Source: Candidatus Altimarinota bacterium (lineage in GTDB: Bacteria; Patescibacteriota; Gracilibacteria; BD1-5; UBA6164). Taken from it: DNA of 42,527 nucleotides. Each line of letters starts with the position of its first letter. Positions within the stretch are counted from its first letter, which is position 1. The position numbers and the translations under genes were made by a program. Location of the stretch: the NCBI GenBank assembly GCA_027066455.1, contig JAMONT010000035.1, forward strand, positions 1-42,527, written 5' to 3'. Below, in pieces: positions 9,823-21,333 of the stretch. Below the pieces are notes generated by a model. It did not search any database and was not told the DNA's origin. It was given only the letters and a program-made list of their open reading frames with translations.

Positions 9823-9835
9823 ATTTATGTGCTAA
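9809..9835. promoter_or_regulatory. CIRCE operator upstream of clpB
   Basis: TTAGCACAT-N9-ATGTGCTAA, a perfect inverted repeat differing from the consensus TTAGCACTC-N9-GAGTGCTAA only in the last two bases of each arm. The palindrome extends outward through flanking AAATAAA/TTTATTT. It is the expected binding site of HrcA. Confidence 0.9.
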
Positions 9836-9864
9836 TTTATTTTAGTTTTTAATTTAAAACCATT

Positions 9865-12393
9865 ATGAATATAGAAAAATATACTTTAAATGCTTCTAAA
9901 AGAATTTCAGAAGCTCAAGATATGGCAAATAAAAATGCTAATCCAAGTATTTCAGTTTCACATTTATTATTATCAATGTTAAAATCAAATAATTCTTTAG
10001 TTAAAGAGATTTTACTTGAACTTTGAGTTGATATACAAATACTTTCTTCAAAAATTAAAAATGAGTTAGAAAAATTATGAAAAATTGAATGAAATTATGA
10101 GTTATCTTTGAGTAAAGAGTTAAATAAAGTTTTTATAGAAGCTGAAAAAATAGCAGAAAAAATGAAAGACCAATATATAACTGAAGAACATTTATTTTTA
10201 GCTTTGATAGAAAATTCTGATGCTAAAACTAAAGAAATTTTTGAAGCTTTTAATATTAATTATGTTAATGTTTTAAATATTATTGAAACAATGAGAAATG
10301 GTGAAAAAGTTACAGATAATGATCCTGAAAATAAAATGAATTCTTTAAAAAAATATTGAATTGATTTGGTTGAAAGAGCTAAAACAGGAAAAATTGATCC
10401 AGTAATTTGAAGAGAAGAAGAAATAAGAAGAACTTTGCAAATTTTATCAAGAAGAACAAAAAATAATCCAGTTTTAGTTTGAGAACCTTGAGTTGGAAAA
10501 ACTGCAATTATTGAATGAATTGCTTTAAAAATAGCTAATAAAGAAGTTCCTGATAATTTGATATGAAAAAGAATTGTGAGTCTTGATATGTGAACACTTT
10601 TGGCTTGAGCAAAATATAGATGAGAATTTGAAGAAAGATTGAAAGCTGTTATAAATGAAGTTAAAAAATCAAATTGAAATATAATTTTATTTATTGATGA
10701 ATTACATACAATTATTTGAGCTTGAGCTCAGGAATGACAAGGTGATGCTGGAAATCTTTTGAAACCAGAATTAGCAAGATGAGATTTGAAACTTATTTGA
10801 GCTACTACAATTAATGAATATAGAAAATATATTGAAAAAGACCCAGCTTTAGAAAGAAGATTTTCAAATGTTGTAGTTAATGAACCAAGTGCATCAGAAA
10901 CTTTGGCTATTTTAAGGTGAATAAAAGATAAATATGAAACTCATCATTGAATAAAAATTACAGATTTGGCAATAGAAGCTGCTGTTGAATTGAGTATAAA
11001 ATATTTAGCAGATAGAAAATTACCAGATAAAGCAATTGATTTGATAGATGAAGCTTTGGCTAGTGTAAAAATAAGTACAATTTCAAAACCAGTTGAACTA
11101 GAAACTTTGGAAAAAGAAATTAGAACTATAAATATTGAATTAGAAGCTAAAAAAGCAGAAGATAATACTCCAAAAGAAAAAATATTAGAACTCGAAAAAA
11201 ATTTAGCTTCAAAAAAAGAAGATGCTAAAATATTAGAATCAGCTTGGAAAAAGGAAAGAGATTTTATAGATGAATTAAAAAATATTAGAGAAAAAATTGA
11301 TAATTTTAAACAAGAAGCTGATGTTTTTGAAAGAGAATGAAATTTTTGAAAAGTTGCTGAAATAAGATATGGAAAAATTCCTGAGCTTGAAAAAAATATT
11401 TTATTGACAGAAGAAAAGTTGGAAAAATTACATTCTGGCAGACAAAATTTTTTAAAAGAAAAAGTAGTAGCAGAAGATATTGCAAATATAATTTCTAAAT
11501 GGACTTGAATTCCAGCAAATAAATTGCTTGAAACTGAAAAAGAAAAACTTTTACATTTAGAAGAAAATTTGAGAAAAAAAGTTGTATGACAAGAAGAAGC
11601 AATTGTTGCAGTTTCGAATGCAATTAGAAGAGCAAAAACTGGATTAAATGAAGAAAATAAGCCTCTTTGAAGTTTTTTATTTTTAGGACCAACTTGAGTT
11701 TGAAAAACTGAAACAGCAAAAGCTTTAGCTTTAGAATTATTTAATGATAAAAATTCTTTTATTAGAATTGATATGTCAGAATATATGGAAAAACACTCAG
11801 TTTCCAAATTAATTGGTTCTCCTCCTTGATATGTTTGATATGAAGAATGATGACAACTAACAGAAAGTGTTAGAAAAAGACCATATTCAGTAATTCTTTT
11901 TGATGAAGTAGAAAAAGCTCACTCTGAAGTTTTTAATATGTTTTTACAAATTTTAGATGATTGAATATTAACTGATTCTAAAGGAAAAACAGTTAGTTTT
12001 AAAAACACAATTATAATTATGACTTCTAATATAAAGCAAGAAAATTTGAAAGAATTTTTTAGGCCAGAATTTTTAAATAGAATTGATGATATAGTAAAAT
12101 TTAAATCACTTGATAAAAAAGTTATTATTTCTATAATTGATATTTTATTAAAAGATGTTACTATTTTACTTGAAAAAAAGTGAATAAAAGCTGAATTTTC
12201 TCAAAAATTAAAAGATTATATTGCTAAAATTGGTTATGATAAAGATTTTTGAGCTAGACCTTTAAAAAGAACAATTACAAATGTGATTTTGAATAAATTA
12301 TCAATAAAATTATTATCTTGAGAAATTGATAATAAAGATAATATTGAAATAGATATTGATGAAAATAATGATTTGATTTTTAAGAAGAAATAA
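9865..12393 (+). CDS. clpB: ClpB disaggregase (Hsp100)
   Basis: An 842-residue hexameric AAA+ chaperone that pulls proteins out of aggregates together with DnaK. It has an N-terminal Clp repeat domain (about 1-145). Walker A of NBD1 is GEPGVGKT (206-213), then [11 protein letters not shown] and ERRFSNV. A coiled-coil middle domain spans roughly 400-510. Walker A of NBD2 is GPTGVGKT (608-615), with [10 protein letters not shown] and [11 protein letters not shown]. Both Walker loops contain TGA-encoded Gly. The gene is preceded by a promoter with an embedded CIRCE operator, so heat-shock control by HrcA is likely. Length is close to the usual 850-870. Confidence 0.97.
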
Positions 12394-12558
12394 AAATTGT
12401 AAAAAGTAAAAAAAAAATTTGCATTTTTAAAAGAAAGTGGTAAGCTTTCATTGAAGTAATATTTTATTCATTTTTTTTAGTGTTATTTGATGTTTTCATA
12501 AGCAGAAAAAAAAGAAATTAAAAATTATTTCATATTTATTTTTTTTATAACTTAGTTT

Positions 12559-12828
12559 ATGGAAACAAAAAAACTATTTGTTGGATGAATTTCTTGGAAC
12601 CTTAGTTGGCAAGATTTAAAAGATGCTTTTGCTGAACACGCAGAAGTTGTACACGCTAGAATTATTATGGATAGAGAAACTAATAAATCAAGAGGTTTTT
12701 GATTTGTAGAATTCAATTCTGTAGAAGATGCTGTTAAAGCAAAAGAAGCTATGGATGGTGTAGAACTTGATGGTAGAGCTATAAAAGTAGACTTTGCTCA
12801 AGAAAAAGAAAGAAAAGAAGAAGATTAA
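12559..12828 (+). CDS. RRM-type RNA-binding protein
   Basis: An 89-residue single RRM protein. RNP2 is LFVGGI (6-11) and RNP1 is RGFGFVEF (45-52), both intact, followed by an acidic/basic tail (EKERKEED). Bacterial proteins of this type are often cold-induced RNA chaperones; that role is inferred. It has a 165-bp leader after clpB containing a small GAAAG/CTTTC hairpin near 12433-12449 but no promoter I can assign with confidence. A hairpin terminator follows. Confidence 0.92.
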
Positions 12829-12849
12829 TTTATTCTTTTTTTAGACTAG

Positions 12850-12884
12850 AAAATATCAAATTATAATAGATTTGGTATTTTTTA
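12850..12884 (+). terminator. Hairpin terminator after RRM gene
   Basis: AAATATCAAAT pairs with ATTTGGTATTT (one G-T pair) around an 8-9 base loop, followed by a T-run. Confidence 0.6.
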
Positions 12885-12962
12885 TTTAAGAAAAGACTAA
12901 AAAACAATTTAAGGAAATAGCAAAAAAATTAATTTAAAAGAAAAATTTTGTAATAAAAAAAT

Positions 12963-13571
12963 ATGAAAAAAATAGATTTATCAAGATTACTTGGTTCTAA
13001 ATGTAGAACAAAAATTTTAGAAAAATATTTACTTGAATATGCTTTTTGAAATGTAGAATGATTTTATATGAGGGCTTTATCAAGAGATATTGATGAACAA
13101 ATAAATTCTGTAAAAAGGGAACTTGATTCATTAAAAGAATTAGGTTTTTTAAAGTCAAAATTTGATGCTAAGAAAAAAATTTTTTATATTAATAAAAATT
13201 TTTATTTACTAGAAGATTTCAAAAATATTTTCCTAAAATCTTATTCTCCACTTGAAGATATTAAAAAATTTTTAAAACTAGAAAAATTTATTGATTTGGC
13301 TATAGTAAATGAAGAATTGCTAGAAAATTTGGAATGAAAAACTAATAATATTGTAGATATTTTACTTATTTGAGATATTGATAAGCCTCTTTTTGCAGAA
13401 TTTTTATCAAAAATATTTTTTAATAAAAAAATAAAATATGCTATTTTATCAACTAAAGATTTTTATGATAGAATAGAACATTGAGATAAATTAATTTACA
13501 GATTATTAAAACAAAAATGAAATATTTATTTATATGATAAATTGTGAGTGAAGCAAACTTTAGAAAAATAA
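12963..13571 (+). CDS. Winged-helix protein with nucleotidyltransferase-like C-terminus
   Basis: A 202-residue protein. Residues 1-90 look like a winged-helix DNA-binding domain: LGSKCRTKILEKYLLE, then MRALSRDIDEQINSVKRELD (recognition-helix-like), then LGFLKSKFDAKKKIFYINK as wing. Residues about 125-195 (NIVDILLIGDIDKPLFAEFL) resemble degenerate nucleotidyltransferase-type domains fused to such regulators in many CPR genomes, but catalytic GSxxxG and DxD motifs are not apparent. It probably regulates transcription; its target is unknown. It precedes a kinase gene by 9 bp and is likely co-transcribed with it. Confidence 0.6.
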
Positions 13572-13580
13572 TTGAAAAAA

Positions 13581-14183
13581 ATGAATACAAAAAAAATAAT
13601 ATTTATAGGAGGAGCTCCTTGAACTTGAAAAACTAGGCTAGCAAAAAATATTTCTGATAGTAAATGAATTTTTTATATTTCTTGTGATTTAATTAGAAAT
13701 TGGATGAAATCAATTACAACAAAAGATAAATATGAAAATTTATTTAAATTTTATTGAACAGCAGAAGAACATTATAAAAAATACAGTGTGGATGAAACAA
13801 TTAAAATGGAAGAAAAAAGAGATTGAGATGTTTTAGAATGAGTTATGAATTTTATAAAATTAAATAAAGATTGGAAAAGTTATGTAATTGAATGAATTAC
13901 AATTCAGCCAATATTTGTAGAAAAAATAAAAAATAAATTTGAAAATATAAAAATGGATTTTATTTTTTTAATTGATCAAGATAAAGATAGAATTAGAGAG
14001 ATTATTTATGATAGATGACTTTGGTGAAAAGAAAAATGGGTTAAAGAATTAGAAATTGAATATTTAATTAAAACAAATAAAAAATATTTGGAAGAATTGA
14101 AAAAAAATAATTATAATTATTATATTATAGATAAAGATAGAAATAAAACAATTTCACAAATTAAAAAAGATTTTAAAATATAG
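13581..14183 (+). CDS. P-loop kinase-like protein
   Basis: A 200-residue protein beginning KKIIFIGGAPGTGKTRLAK, a clear Walker A (GGAPGTGKT). DLIRNWM and YVIEGITIQPIF (Walker B-like region) follow, then RGLWGKEKWV, which could be an arginine-containing lid. The layout resembles small-molecule kinases such as 2-phosphoglycerate kinase or zeta-toxin-like kinases. The substrate cannot be determined. Two glycines of the P-loop are TGA. Confidence 0.65.
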
Positions 14184-14250
14184 AAAAATAACTTGCTAAA
14201 AATAATTTTTGCTTATAATCAAAAATCTAAAATTATAAATAAAAAATAAT

Positions 14251-14793
14251 ATGCCACTCGAAAAATTAAAAAAAGCAGATGAAAAAGTTAGTGAAGTAAC
14301 TTGAAAAATTATATTTTTTGTTTCAAAAAATATAACAAAAATTTTAAGAAATATACCAAAAGAAAAACTTACAAAATTTTTAGATGAAAATTCTAAAAAA
14401 ATTTCAGAAATAATAGAAAAATTTGTAGAAGAAAAATGATTAGAAAATATAGATGAAAATCCTGAAAATTCTGAAAAGTTAAAAAAAATTTATGGGCAAA
14501 TAAAAAAATATAAAGCAAAAAATAAAGAATATTGGAAATATTTTGATGAATTAGATGAAAAAGAAAAAAGTATTGAAAGATTTAAATTAATGCTTTTTTC
14601 TATTTTAGTTATACCTTGATGAGCTACTATTGTGGCAATAATTATATGAAATCCATTATTTATACTATATATTAATTGAGCATTATTATTACCAAGCTCT
14701 AAATTACCAAAACCAGTTTCAGACACAAGAGAAAAAGTTTTTGAAGTAACAAAAGGAAGTTATAAAGTGGTAAAGGGAAAGATTTTTAAATAA
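14251..14793 (+). CDS. Hypothetical membrane protein
   Basis: A 180-residue protein of unknown function. The first two thirds are charged and helical (many Lys/Glu, likely coiled coil at residues 40-110). A hydrophobic stretch follows (LMLFSILVIPGGATIVAIII and NPLFILYINGALLL, about residues 112-148), consistent with one or two membrane segments. The C-terminus is basic (KGSYKVVKGKIFK). I do not recognise a family. Confidence 0.55.
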
Positions 14794-14807
14794 AGTCTTT
14801 TAGTTTG

Positions 14808-14855
14808 CCCTCTCTCCTGAATCCTCTCTCCCTTTTAGGGAGAAAGGGGCTGCAA
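14808..14855 (+). repeat. Dispersed palindromic repeat, family A (intergenic)
   Basis: Starts CCCTCTCTCCTGAATCC, has a central CTCTCCCTTTTAGGGAGA hairpin and ends AAAGGGGCTGCA. It lies between the membrane protein gene and a strong hairpin. Confidence 0.85.
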
Positions 14856-14899
14856 AAAATAAGGAAGATGATTTTAAAAAAAATAAAAAATAATAAAAA

Positions 14900-14948
14900 A
14901 AAAGTTATAGTACAAAAAGTTACAGTAACTTTTTGTACTATAACTTTT
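14900..14948. terminator. Perfect 23-bp inverted repeat, probable terminator
   Basis: AAAAGTTATAGTACAAAAAG plus TTA pairs perfectly with its complement around a 3-base CAG loop, and a T-rich stretch follows. It is the longest perfect hairpin in the window and lies before the DUF234-type ATPase gene. It could also act as an operator. Confidence 0.6.
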
Positions 14949-15012
14949 GCATTTTTTAAGAAAAATGATATACTAAAGATTAGAAATTTTAGTTATTAAT
15001 AAAATTACTACT

Positions 15013-16428
15013 ATGAAATTTTATAATAGAGAAAATGAACTAGAGGAAATAGAAAAAATTCTAAGTTCAGATTATTCTGAATTTGTTTATATTTATGGAA
15101 GAAGAAGAATTTGAAAAACAAAATTGATATTGAAATCTTTAGAAAAAGAAAAATTTTTATATTTTTTTGTATGAAATAAAACTAAACAAGAATTGTTGTT
15201 GAATTTTCAAAAAACAATAGAAGAAATTTTATGAATTAATTATATAAAATTCAATAATTTTAGAGAAATATTAGATTTTATATTTAATTATGCAAAAGAA
15301 AAAAAATTAATAGTTGTCTTTGATGAATTTCAAAATTTTTTCAAAATAGAACCTAGTATTTTTTCAGATTTTCAATATTTTTGGGATTTAAATAATGAAA
15401 AAATGAATTTAAAGCTATTTTGTCTTTGAAGCCATTTTACTTTGATGAAAGAAATTTTTGAAAATTATTCTAATCCTCTTTTTTGAAGAAAAACAGCAAG
15501 TTTTTATTTGAGACCTTTTTCTTTAATTACACAAATTGAAATTTTAAAAGATTATGATTTACTTAATTCTAGAAATTTATTAGAATTTTATTCTATATTT
15601 TGATGAGTACCAAAATATGTGGAAATATTTTTAAATAATTTTAATAAAGAAACAAAGAAAGATTTTTTATCAGAAATTATTGATAATTTTATAAAAGATA
15701 ATTCTTTTTTCTTTTTTGAATGAAAAGAATTATTTTTAATAGAATTTTGAAAAAGTTCCCTAACTTATTTTTCTATATTATGAGCTATTTCAAATTGAAT
15801 AAATAAAAAATGAGAAATAGCACAGATTACAGGAATTTCAGTTGATTCATTATGAAAATATTTAAATAAATTAGAAAAATATTTTGAATTAATTGATAGA
15901 AGAATTACAGTGTGAGATAAAAAAACTTCAAAAGTTTCTTATTATCATATAAAAGATAGTTTTTTGATTTTTTGGTTTAGGTATGTTTATAAATACTCAA
16001 ATTTACTTGAAATAAAAAAATTTGATAAATTAAAAGAATTTATAAAAACTGATATAAATATTTTTTTATGATTTACTTTAGAAGAATTATTTAGAGAAAT
16101 TTTAATAGAAATAAATTTAAAAGAAAACAATAAAATTTTACCATTTGAATTTTTTGAAATTTGAAATTTGTTAACAAAATCAAATATTAAAATAGATTTA
16201 GTTTTATTAAATAAACCTGATAAAAAAGTATTATTTATAGAATCTAAGTTGAATAATAAAAAAATTACTCCAAAATTATTACAAAATTTAAAAGAAAAAG
16301 TTGAAAAAAGTGGAAAATATAATAATTATAAAAAATATTATTGATTTGTAAGTTTAGAAAAAATTAATAATATTTTTGATGAAGAAATATTATTATATTC
16401 TGTATGAGAATTTTTAGAAAAAAAATAA
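15013..16428 (+). CDS. DUF234-type AAA ATPase
   Basis: A 471-residue ATPase of the 'archaeal ATPase' family common in archaea and host-associated bacteria. Walker A is GRRRIGKT (29-36) and Walker B is LIVVFDEFQNF near residue 100. A SHFTLMKEIFENYSNPLFGR region precedes the STAND-like helical part, with FGGVPKYVE and an AQITGISVDSLGKYLNKLE winged-helix segment. The C-terminal DUF234 nuclease-like domain contains FEIGNLL, KIDLVLLN and FIESK, i.e. a possible PD-(D/E)xK core. Function of the family is not established; defence or mobile-element roles have been proposed. Confidence 0.85.
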
Positions 16429-16452
16429 CTTAAAAAAAATAATAAAATAATT

Positions 16453-16498
16453 CCCCACTTGAATTCTCCCCTTTTGGTCAAAAGGGAAGAGGCTACAA
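16453..16498 (+). repeat. Dispersed palindromic repeat, variant copy (intergenic)
   Basis: CCCCACTTGAATTCTCCCC, then a TTTTGGTCAAAA hairpin and GGGAAGAGGCTACAA. The ends match family A but the hairpin is different. Confidence 0.75.
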
Positions 16499-16538
16499 AG
16501 AAAAGAAAAAAAAAATAATAAAATAACTAAAAAAAAAA

Positions 16539-18500
16539 ATGAATACAAAAAAAATAATAAGTGTGCAAAATGAAATTTTTTTTCATTTAAAAAATCTTTG
16601 GGAAATTTCTGAAAAATGAACTAAATCTAATGAAATATTAGATAATTTTTTAGATGAATTAAATATGAAAAAAAATTCTAAAAATAGATTTATAGCATAT
16701 TCAAGAATTTCTGAATTAAAAGTTGAACCTCTTGAATTATATTTAGAAGAAATGCTTTTAGAAATAGAAAAAAATAATAAAAATCTTTGATTAAAATTAC
16801 CAAATAAACTTGAAAATAAAATAAAAATTTTGAATAAAGCATTTTTTTATGTAAAAAATATTTATGAAGATTTTTATAAAAAATTTATTTTAGAATTAGA
16901 AAAATTACAAAAAATTGAAATTGATAAAGGATTAAAGCCTTTTATTAACAATTTTGAATTAAAAATTTTTTCAGGAGTTTTTAATGTTTGAAAAGCTTTT
17001 AATAATTTTATGCCAGTTTGGCAAAATCATATTACAAAACAAAATGAAATTTTAGATAAAAAATTTGATTGAAATTCTGAAAAAATAATGTGATTTTTAA
17101 GAGAAAAAAATTTACTTGAAGTTGATGAAAATTTTAATGAAACTGATAGAAGTTATAGTGTTTTAGTTTGATGAAAAATGTTGAGTTATTTTGAAGCTTT
17201 TCCTAGAGAAATTAATTTTATAATTTCTGAATTACAAAAATTTATAGAAAATTTGGAAAAATCAGAAAATATTGAAAAATCAAAAAATATTGAAAACTTA
17301 AAAGATGTTGAAAAATGAGAAAATGCTTTAAAAAATAATTATATAAATTATTTAACAGCAATTAAAAATGCTTTTTCAGAAAAAAATTCTAAAAAATTAT
17401 TGAGTAAATGGCAAAAAGTAGATGAAACTTGGATGAGTTTGAAAGGTGAATTACAAATTTCTCACCCTTTAGAATTTTATGAAGATAAATATAGAAAGTG
17501 AGTTGCACCAGAATGGGATTTGAGAATTATGGATAGTGAAACTTTGTCTTCAAAAGTGAAAAAAAATATTTCTGAAATGTATGAAAAAATTTATAGCTCA
17601 CCCCTAACTCCTCTGCTAATAGGAGAGGGGAAATATAAAAATTTGAAAGAAAAATATATTGAATCTTATAATTTTTCAAAAGATAATTTTAACAGAGTTC
17701 AATTGTATATAAGTGAGCCAGTTTTGTATTTTGGAAGTGAATTAAATTGATTATTTTCAGCTCAAGTTGTGCCAAATGATGAAATTATTTCTGAAAGATT
17801 TTGAAAGAAAATTTTTGCTTTTCCAAAAATGGTTTTAGAAAGTAAGAAAAAAGCTCCTTTAATGAAATTAACTAAAGAAATTTTAGATGAAGATTTGTTA
17901 AATAATTATTTGAAAATTCTTGATAATGATAAATTATTTTTCCAAATTTATGATATTGAAACAATTGGTCACGAATTTGGGCATATTCTTTGGCTTAGCA
18001 AAGATATTGAAATTATTATGAATAAAAAAACTGGGAATTTCAAAAATATTGAAGAATATAAAGCAACAATAGGGTGACTTTGTAGTTATTTTTACTGAGA
18101 AGATTTATGAGAAGATTTTAACAAAAATATAATTATTATGCATTTAGTTAGGTGTATTTGATTATTGAAATATAGGGAAGTTGCAGAGGTTTTACCATAT
18201 TATAATGAAAGTTTAATTCATCTTGATATAATGTTTGATTCTTGAATTTTTGGGATAGAAAATTTTAAAATTAAATTAAATTGGAGTTTGGAAAGTTATA
18301 AAAAATTAAAACAAAATTATATAAAAAATTATAAAAAATTAATAAATATTTATCTTGAAAAAATAGATGCTAAAGAATTTTTAGATGATTATATTGAATT
18401 TTTAAAAGATTGAAATAATGTTTCAAAAAATAAAAAATTACAAGTTTTTTGAAATTATTATTATGATTTGTATAAAAAAATTTGAAATGAAGTTTTTTAG
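16539..18500 (+). CDS. HExxH zinc metallopeptidase (gluzincin-like), family uncertain
   Basis: A 653-residue protein. The zinc site is TIGHEFGHILW, His478-Glu479 with the second His at 482. About 28 residues on, NIEEYKATIGGL could supply a third Glu ligand, as EExRA-type motifs do in M49-like gluzincins. No signal peptide or membrane segment is seen, so it is probably cytoplasmic or exported by another route. A palindromic repeat at 17598-17632 is read in frame as SSPLTPLLIGEGKY (about residues 353-366), a non-conserved insert. Large HExxH proteins of similar size include the CiaB-annotated family, but I cannot confirm that assignment. Confidence 0.6.
17598..17632 (+). repeat. Dispersed palindromic repeat, family B, in frame in the metallopeptidase gene
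   Basis: CACCCCTAACTCCTCTGC-TAATAGGAGAGGGGAA with a CTCCTCT/AGGAGAG stem. It translates as SPLTPLLIGEG, a signature seen for such repeats when they fall in coding sequence. Confidence 0.75.
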
Positions 18501-18574
18501 AAAGAGGTTGAAAAAATAAGGAAAATAAAAAAATTGCAAGAATTTTGAAAATATTATTTTTTAAAAAATAAATT

Positions 18575-20335
18575 ATGGTAAATAATGAAGAAGTAGGTGT
18601 AAAATTTATCCCAAGAGCAAAATTTGATGAAGATTTTTTACCTTTTAAAAAAGGTGAAGAAATTTTTTTTGATGGAAAATATAAAGTTCAAGAATTAATT
18701 AAATTTTATTTAAAAAATAAGTGAGTAGAAAATTATAAAGAAAATGCTGAAAGATTTGAAATAAATTGTTTGCTTGGGAATAATTGAGGAGGGAAGAGTA
18801 GGTTGTTGAATAAATTTTTTTATATTTTTAATAATGGTGAAATTACCTGATGGGATAGAAATAAACCAATTATAAGTGTTTTTGATAAATTTGATAGGAT
18901 AAGTGTTGATAGTGATTTATCAATTCATTCTAATTTTTTTCAAGGAGAATATAATAAATTTTATTATGATGTCTATGTGTTTTTAGAAAAATATAAGAAT
19001 AAAAAATTTTTTAGTAAATTTTTAAATTTAAAAGAAAACTTTTTTTATGATTTGTCTATATCATCTATAGAACTTGAAAATTATGATTTTAAAAATTTTA
19101 TGGATTATGATTTTTTAGAAAAAATAAATTGATGATGAATGTGATTTGGTTTTTCAAAATATTTAGAAGATATTTTGAAAATATATAATATTTTTTCAAA
19201 AACAAATGAAAAAAAAATAGAAAATTTCTTTATTTTGAACTTAGATGCATTATTAGGAACTTTTTATTTTTTTGTTAAATATGAAAAAGAATATTTTTTA
19301 GAAAAAAAAGGAGAATTGAATAATAAAAATATAAAAGAATTAGTTCATATTTTGGATATTTATTTAAAAAAAATAAAAGTTGAAAATCGTTTTAAGGAAA
19401 TTTTTAATTTAAATAATGTGCCAAGAGAAGAAAAGTTTTTTTCTGATTTTAAAGAAATTTTTCAAGAGTATAAAGAAAAAAATAATAAAAATATTAAATT
19501 TAAAATTGAAGATTTTATAAAGTATGGTGATGTTTCTTTCTTATTTAATAAAAATATATTTAAAAGTGATTTGTTATTTTCTAATAATCCTATAGAAAAA
19601 AGCTCTGAAAAATTATCTTCTTGAGTAAAATCATTTAATGACCTATCATCTTGAGAAAAATCTATATTAGTAAGATTTACAAATATATATATGAAAATTA
19701 TTGAAGATATTGAAGAATATAATAATTGAGAGTGAAAGGAAAATTGAAGTAAATTAGAACATTTTACTATTCTTATTGATGAACCAGACTTACACCTCCA
19801 CTTAGATTGGCAAAAAAAATACATTCAAAAATTAATTGATGTTTTTTCTACTTTGGATTCAAAAATAAATTTACATTTTATTATTGCAACTCATAGTCCT
19901 TTTATAATTTCAGATTTACCAAATGAATGTATAATTATTTTGGATTGAAAAGGAAGTAAAACAAATGATACTGAATTTACAAAAATAAGAACTTATAATT
20001 GAACTAATATAAATGAATTAAAGGAAAATAAAAAAAGAAAATTTGAAAAATATGAAGATGTTTTAGAGTTTGAAAAAAAGAATAATAAAAATAAAAAATC
20101 TTTTTGAGCAAATTTTGTAGATATAATTAGAGATTGATTTTTCTTTGAAAATGAAGTTTTAATGGGAAGTTTTGCTGAAAATATTATTTGAAATATTGCT
20201 GATAAAAGAAGAAAAGAAATTACTAATAATGAAAAAATTAAAGAAAAAGATTTAGTTGAAAATATTGAAAAAGAAATTTGAGATGATTTTTTGAGGGATA
20301 ATTTATTATATTTTAAAGGAAAAAATAATGATTAA
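18575..20335 (+). CDS. ABC-type/OLD-like AAA ATPase, Septu PtuA-like
   Basis: A 586-residue ATPase. Walker A is LLGNNGGGKSRLL (68-75), the signature is LSSGEKSILVRF, Walker B is ILIDEPDLHLHLDWQ (Asp402, Glu403), and the switch is ATHSPFIISD. This set is typical of the RecF/SMC-like ATPases of anti-phage systems. Its stop overlaps the start of an HNH nuclease gene by 8 bp, the same pairing as PtuA-PtuB in the Septu system; the assignment is inferred from domains and gene order. A long, poorly conserved helical insert separates the nucleotide-binding halves. Confidence 0.75.
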
Positions 20336-21224
20336 AATAGAAATAAAAAAAGAAGAATTGGAAAAGTTTTTTAAAAATTTTAAAGGTGAAAAAGAAAATA
20401 CATATAAAAAATGATATACAATACAATTGATTAAATTCAATGATTTTAAAGAATTATTTTGTTCTAATGAAATTAATTTTTCTAAAATCAATAAAAATAA
20501 AGTTAATAATTATAAAAAAATATATGATAATATTTCTAGTAAATGAAAATCTAAAATATATATTGAAATAAGAAAATTCATAATAGAAAAATTTACTGAG
20601 AAAATTAAATTTTGTCCTTATTGTTGAAAAGTTCCATTAATATTTTTTGAAAAATGACAAAATAAAGATAACTCTTATAAAAGAATGTTTCAGTTTGACC
20701 ATTTTTTCCCAAAGAATCACTTTCATAAATGAATTATAAATTTTTATAATTTAATCCCAAATTGTAATGCTTGTAATCATTTAAAATGAGAAGACAATCC
20801 ACTTAATATAATAAATGATTGATGAGTGATATTTCATCCATATTTTTGAAATTTATATTTAGAAAAATGAGAAATAAAAAAAGATTGTGAAGAAAATATT
20901 GATTGAAGAAATTATGATATTTGATTAAATTATATTTCTAAAAATTCAAAGTTTTTTAAGTTAGGTCAAAAATATCTAAATTCTCAAGATACTTTCAATA
21001 TTTTTAATTTCATTCAAGATAAAAGAACAAAAATAAAAGATGAAAGATTAAAGTTTAAAGAAAATAGTAAATCTGATGAAGAATTAAAAAATTATTTTTT
21101 CAAAAATTATTATCCAACTCAAGAACAAGATATTTTAAAATTTTCAAACTGAAAGTTAAAAAAAGATTTAATAGAAAATTTAGAAATTAAATTACAAAAA
21201 AAGTGATACCTTTTGGGTGACTAG
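20328..21224 (+). CDS. HNH endonuclease, Septu PtuB-like
   Basis: A 298-residue nuclease. A zinc-ribbon-like HNH site is formed by FCPYCG (Cys96, Cys99), FDHFFPKNHFH (Asp124-His125) and IPNCNACNH (Cys146, Cys149, His151). It is translationally coupled to the ATPase (ATGATTAA-type overlap of 8 bp). In Septu systems the nuclease is thought to degrade DNA on ATPase-sensed infection; the role here is inferred. The C-terminal third is helical and unassigned. Confidence 0.78.
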
Positions 21225-21333
21225 CTTTTTTCCTTATATATAAAGAAGAACTATAAAAAATATTAAAAAAATATTGTATTTTTTCAAAAAAGTGGTACTA
21301 TTTAGGTGAGTTATTATTATTAAAAATATAAAA

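Noticed and set aside
10944-11807. 287-codon minus-strand open frame
   Set aside because: It is antisense to clpB, whose domains run through the whole region; its Ser/Phe-rich translation is typical of a shadow of Lys/Glu-rich coding sequence.
21200-21320. Imperfect direct repeat (AAAGTGATACC...GGGTGA and AAAGTGGTACT...AGGTGA) around the end of the HNH gene
   Set aside because: Only about 25-30 bp at roughly 75% identity in an AT-rich spacer; not enough to claim attachment sites.
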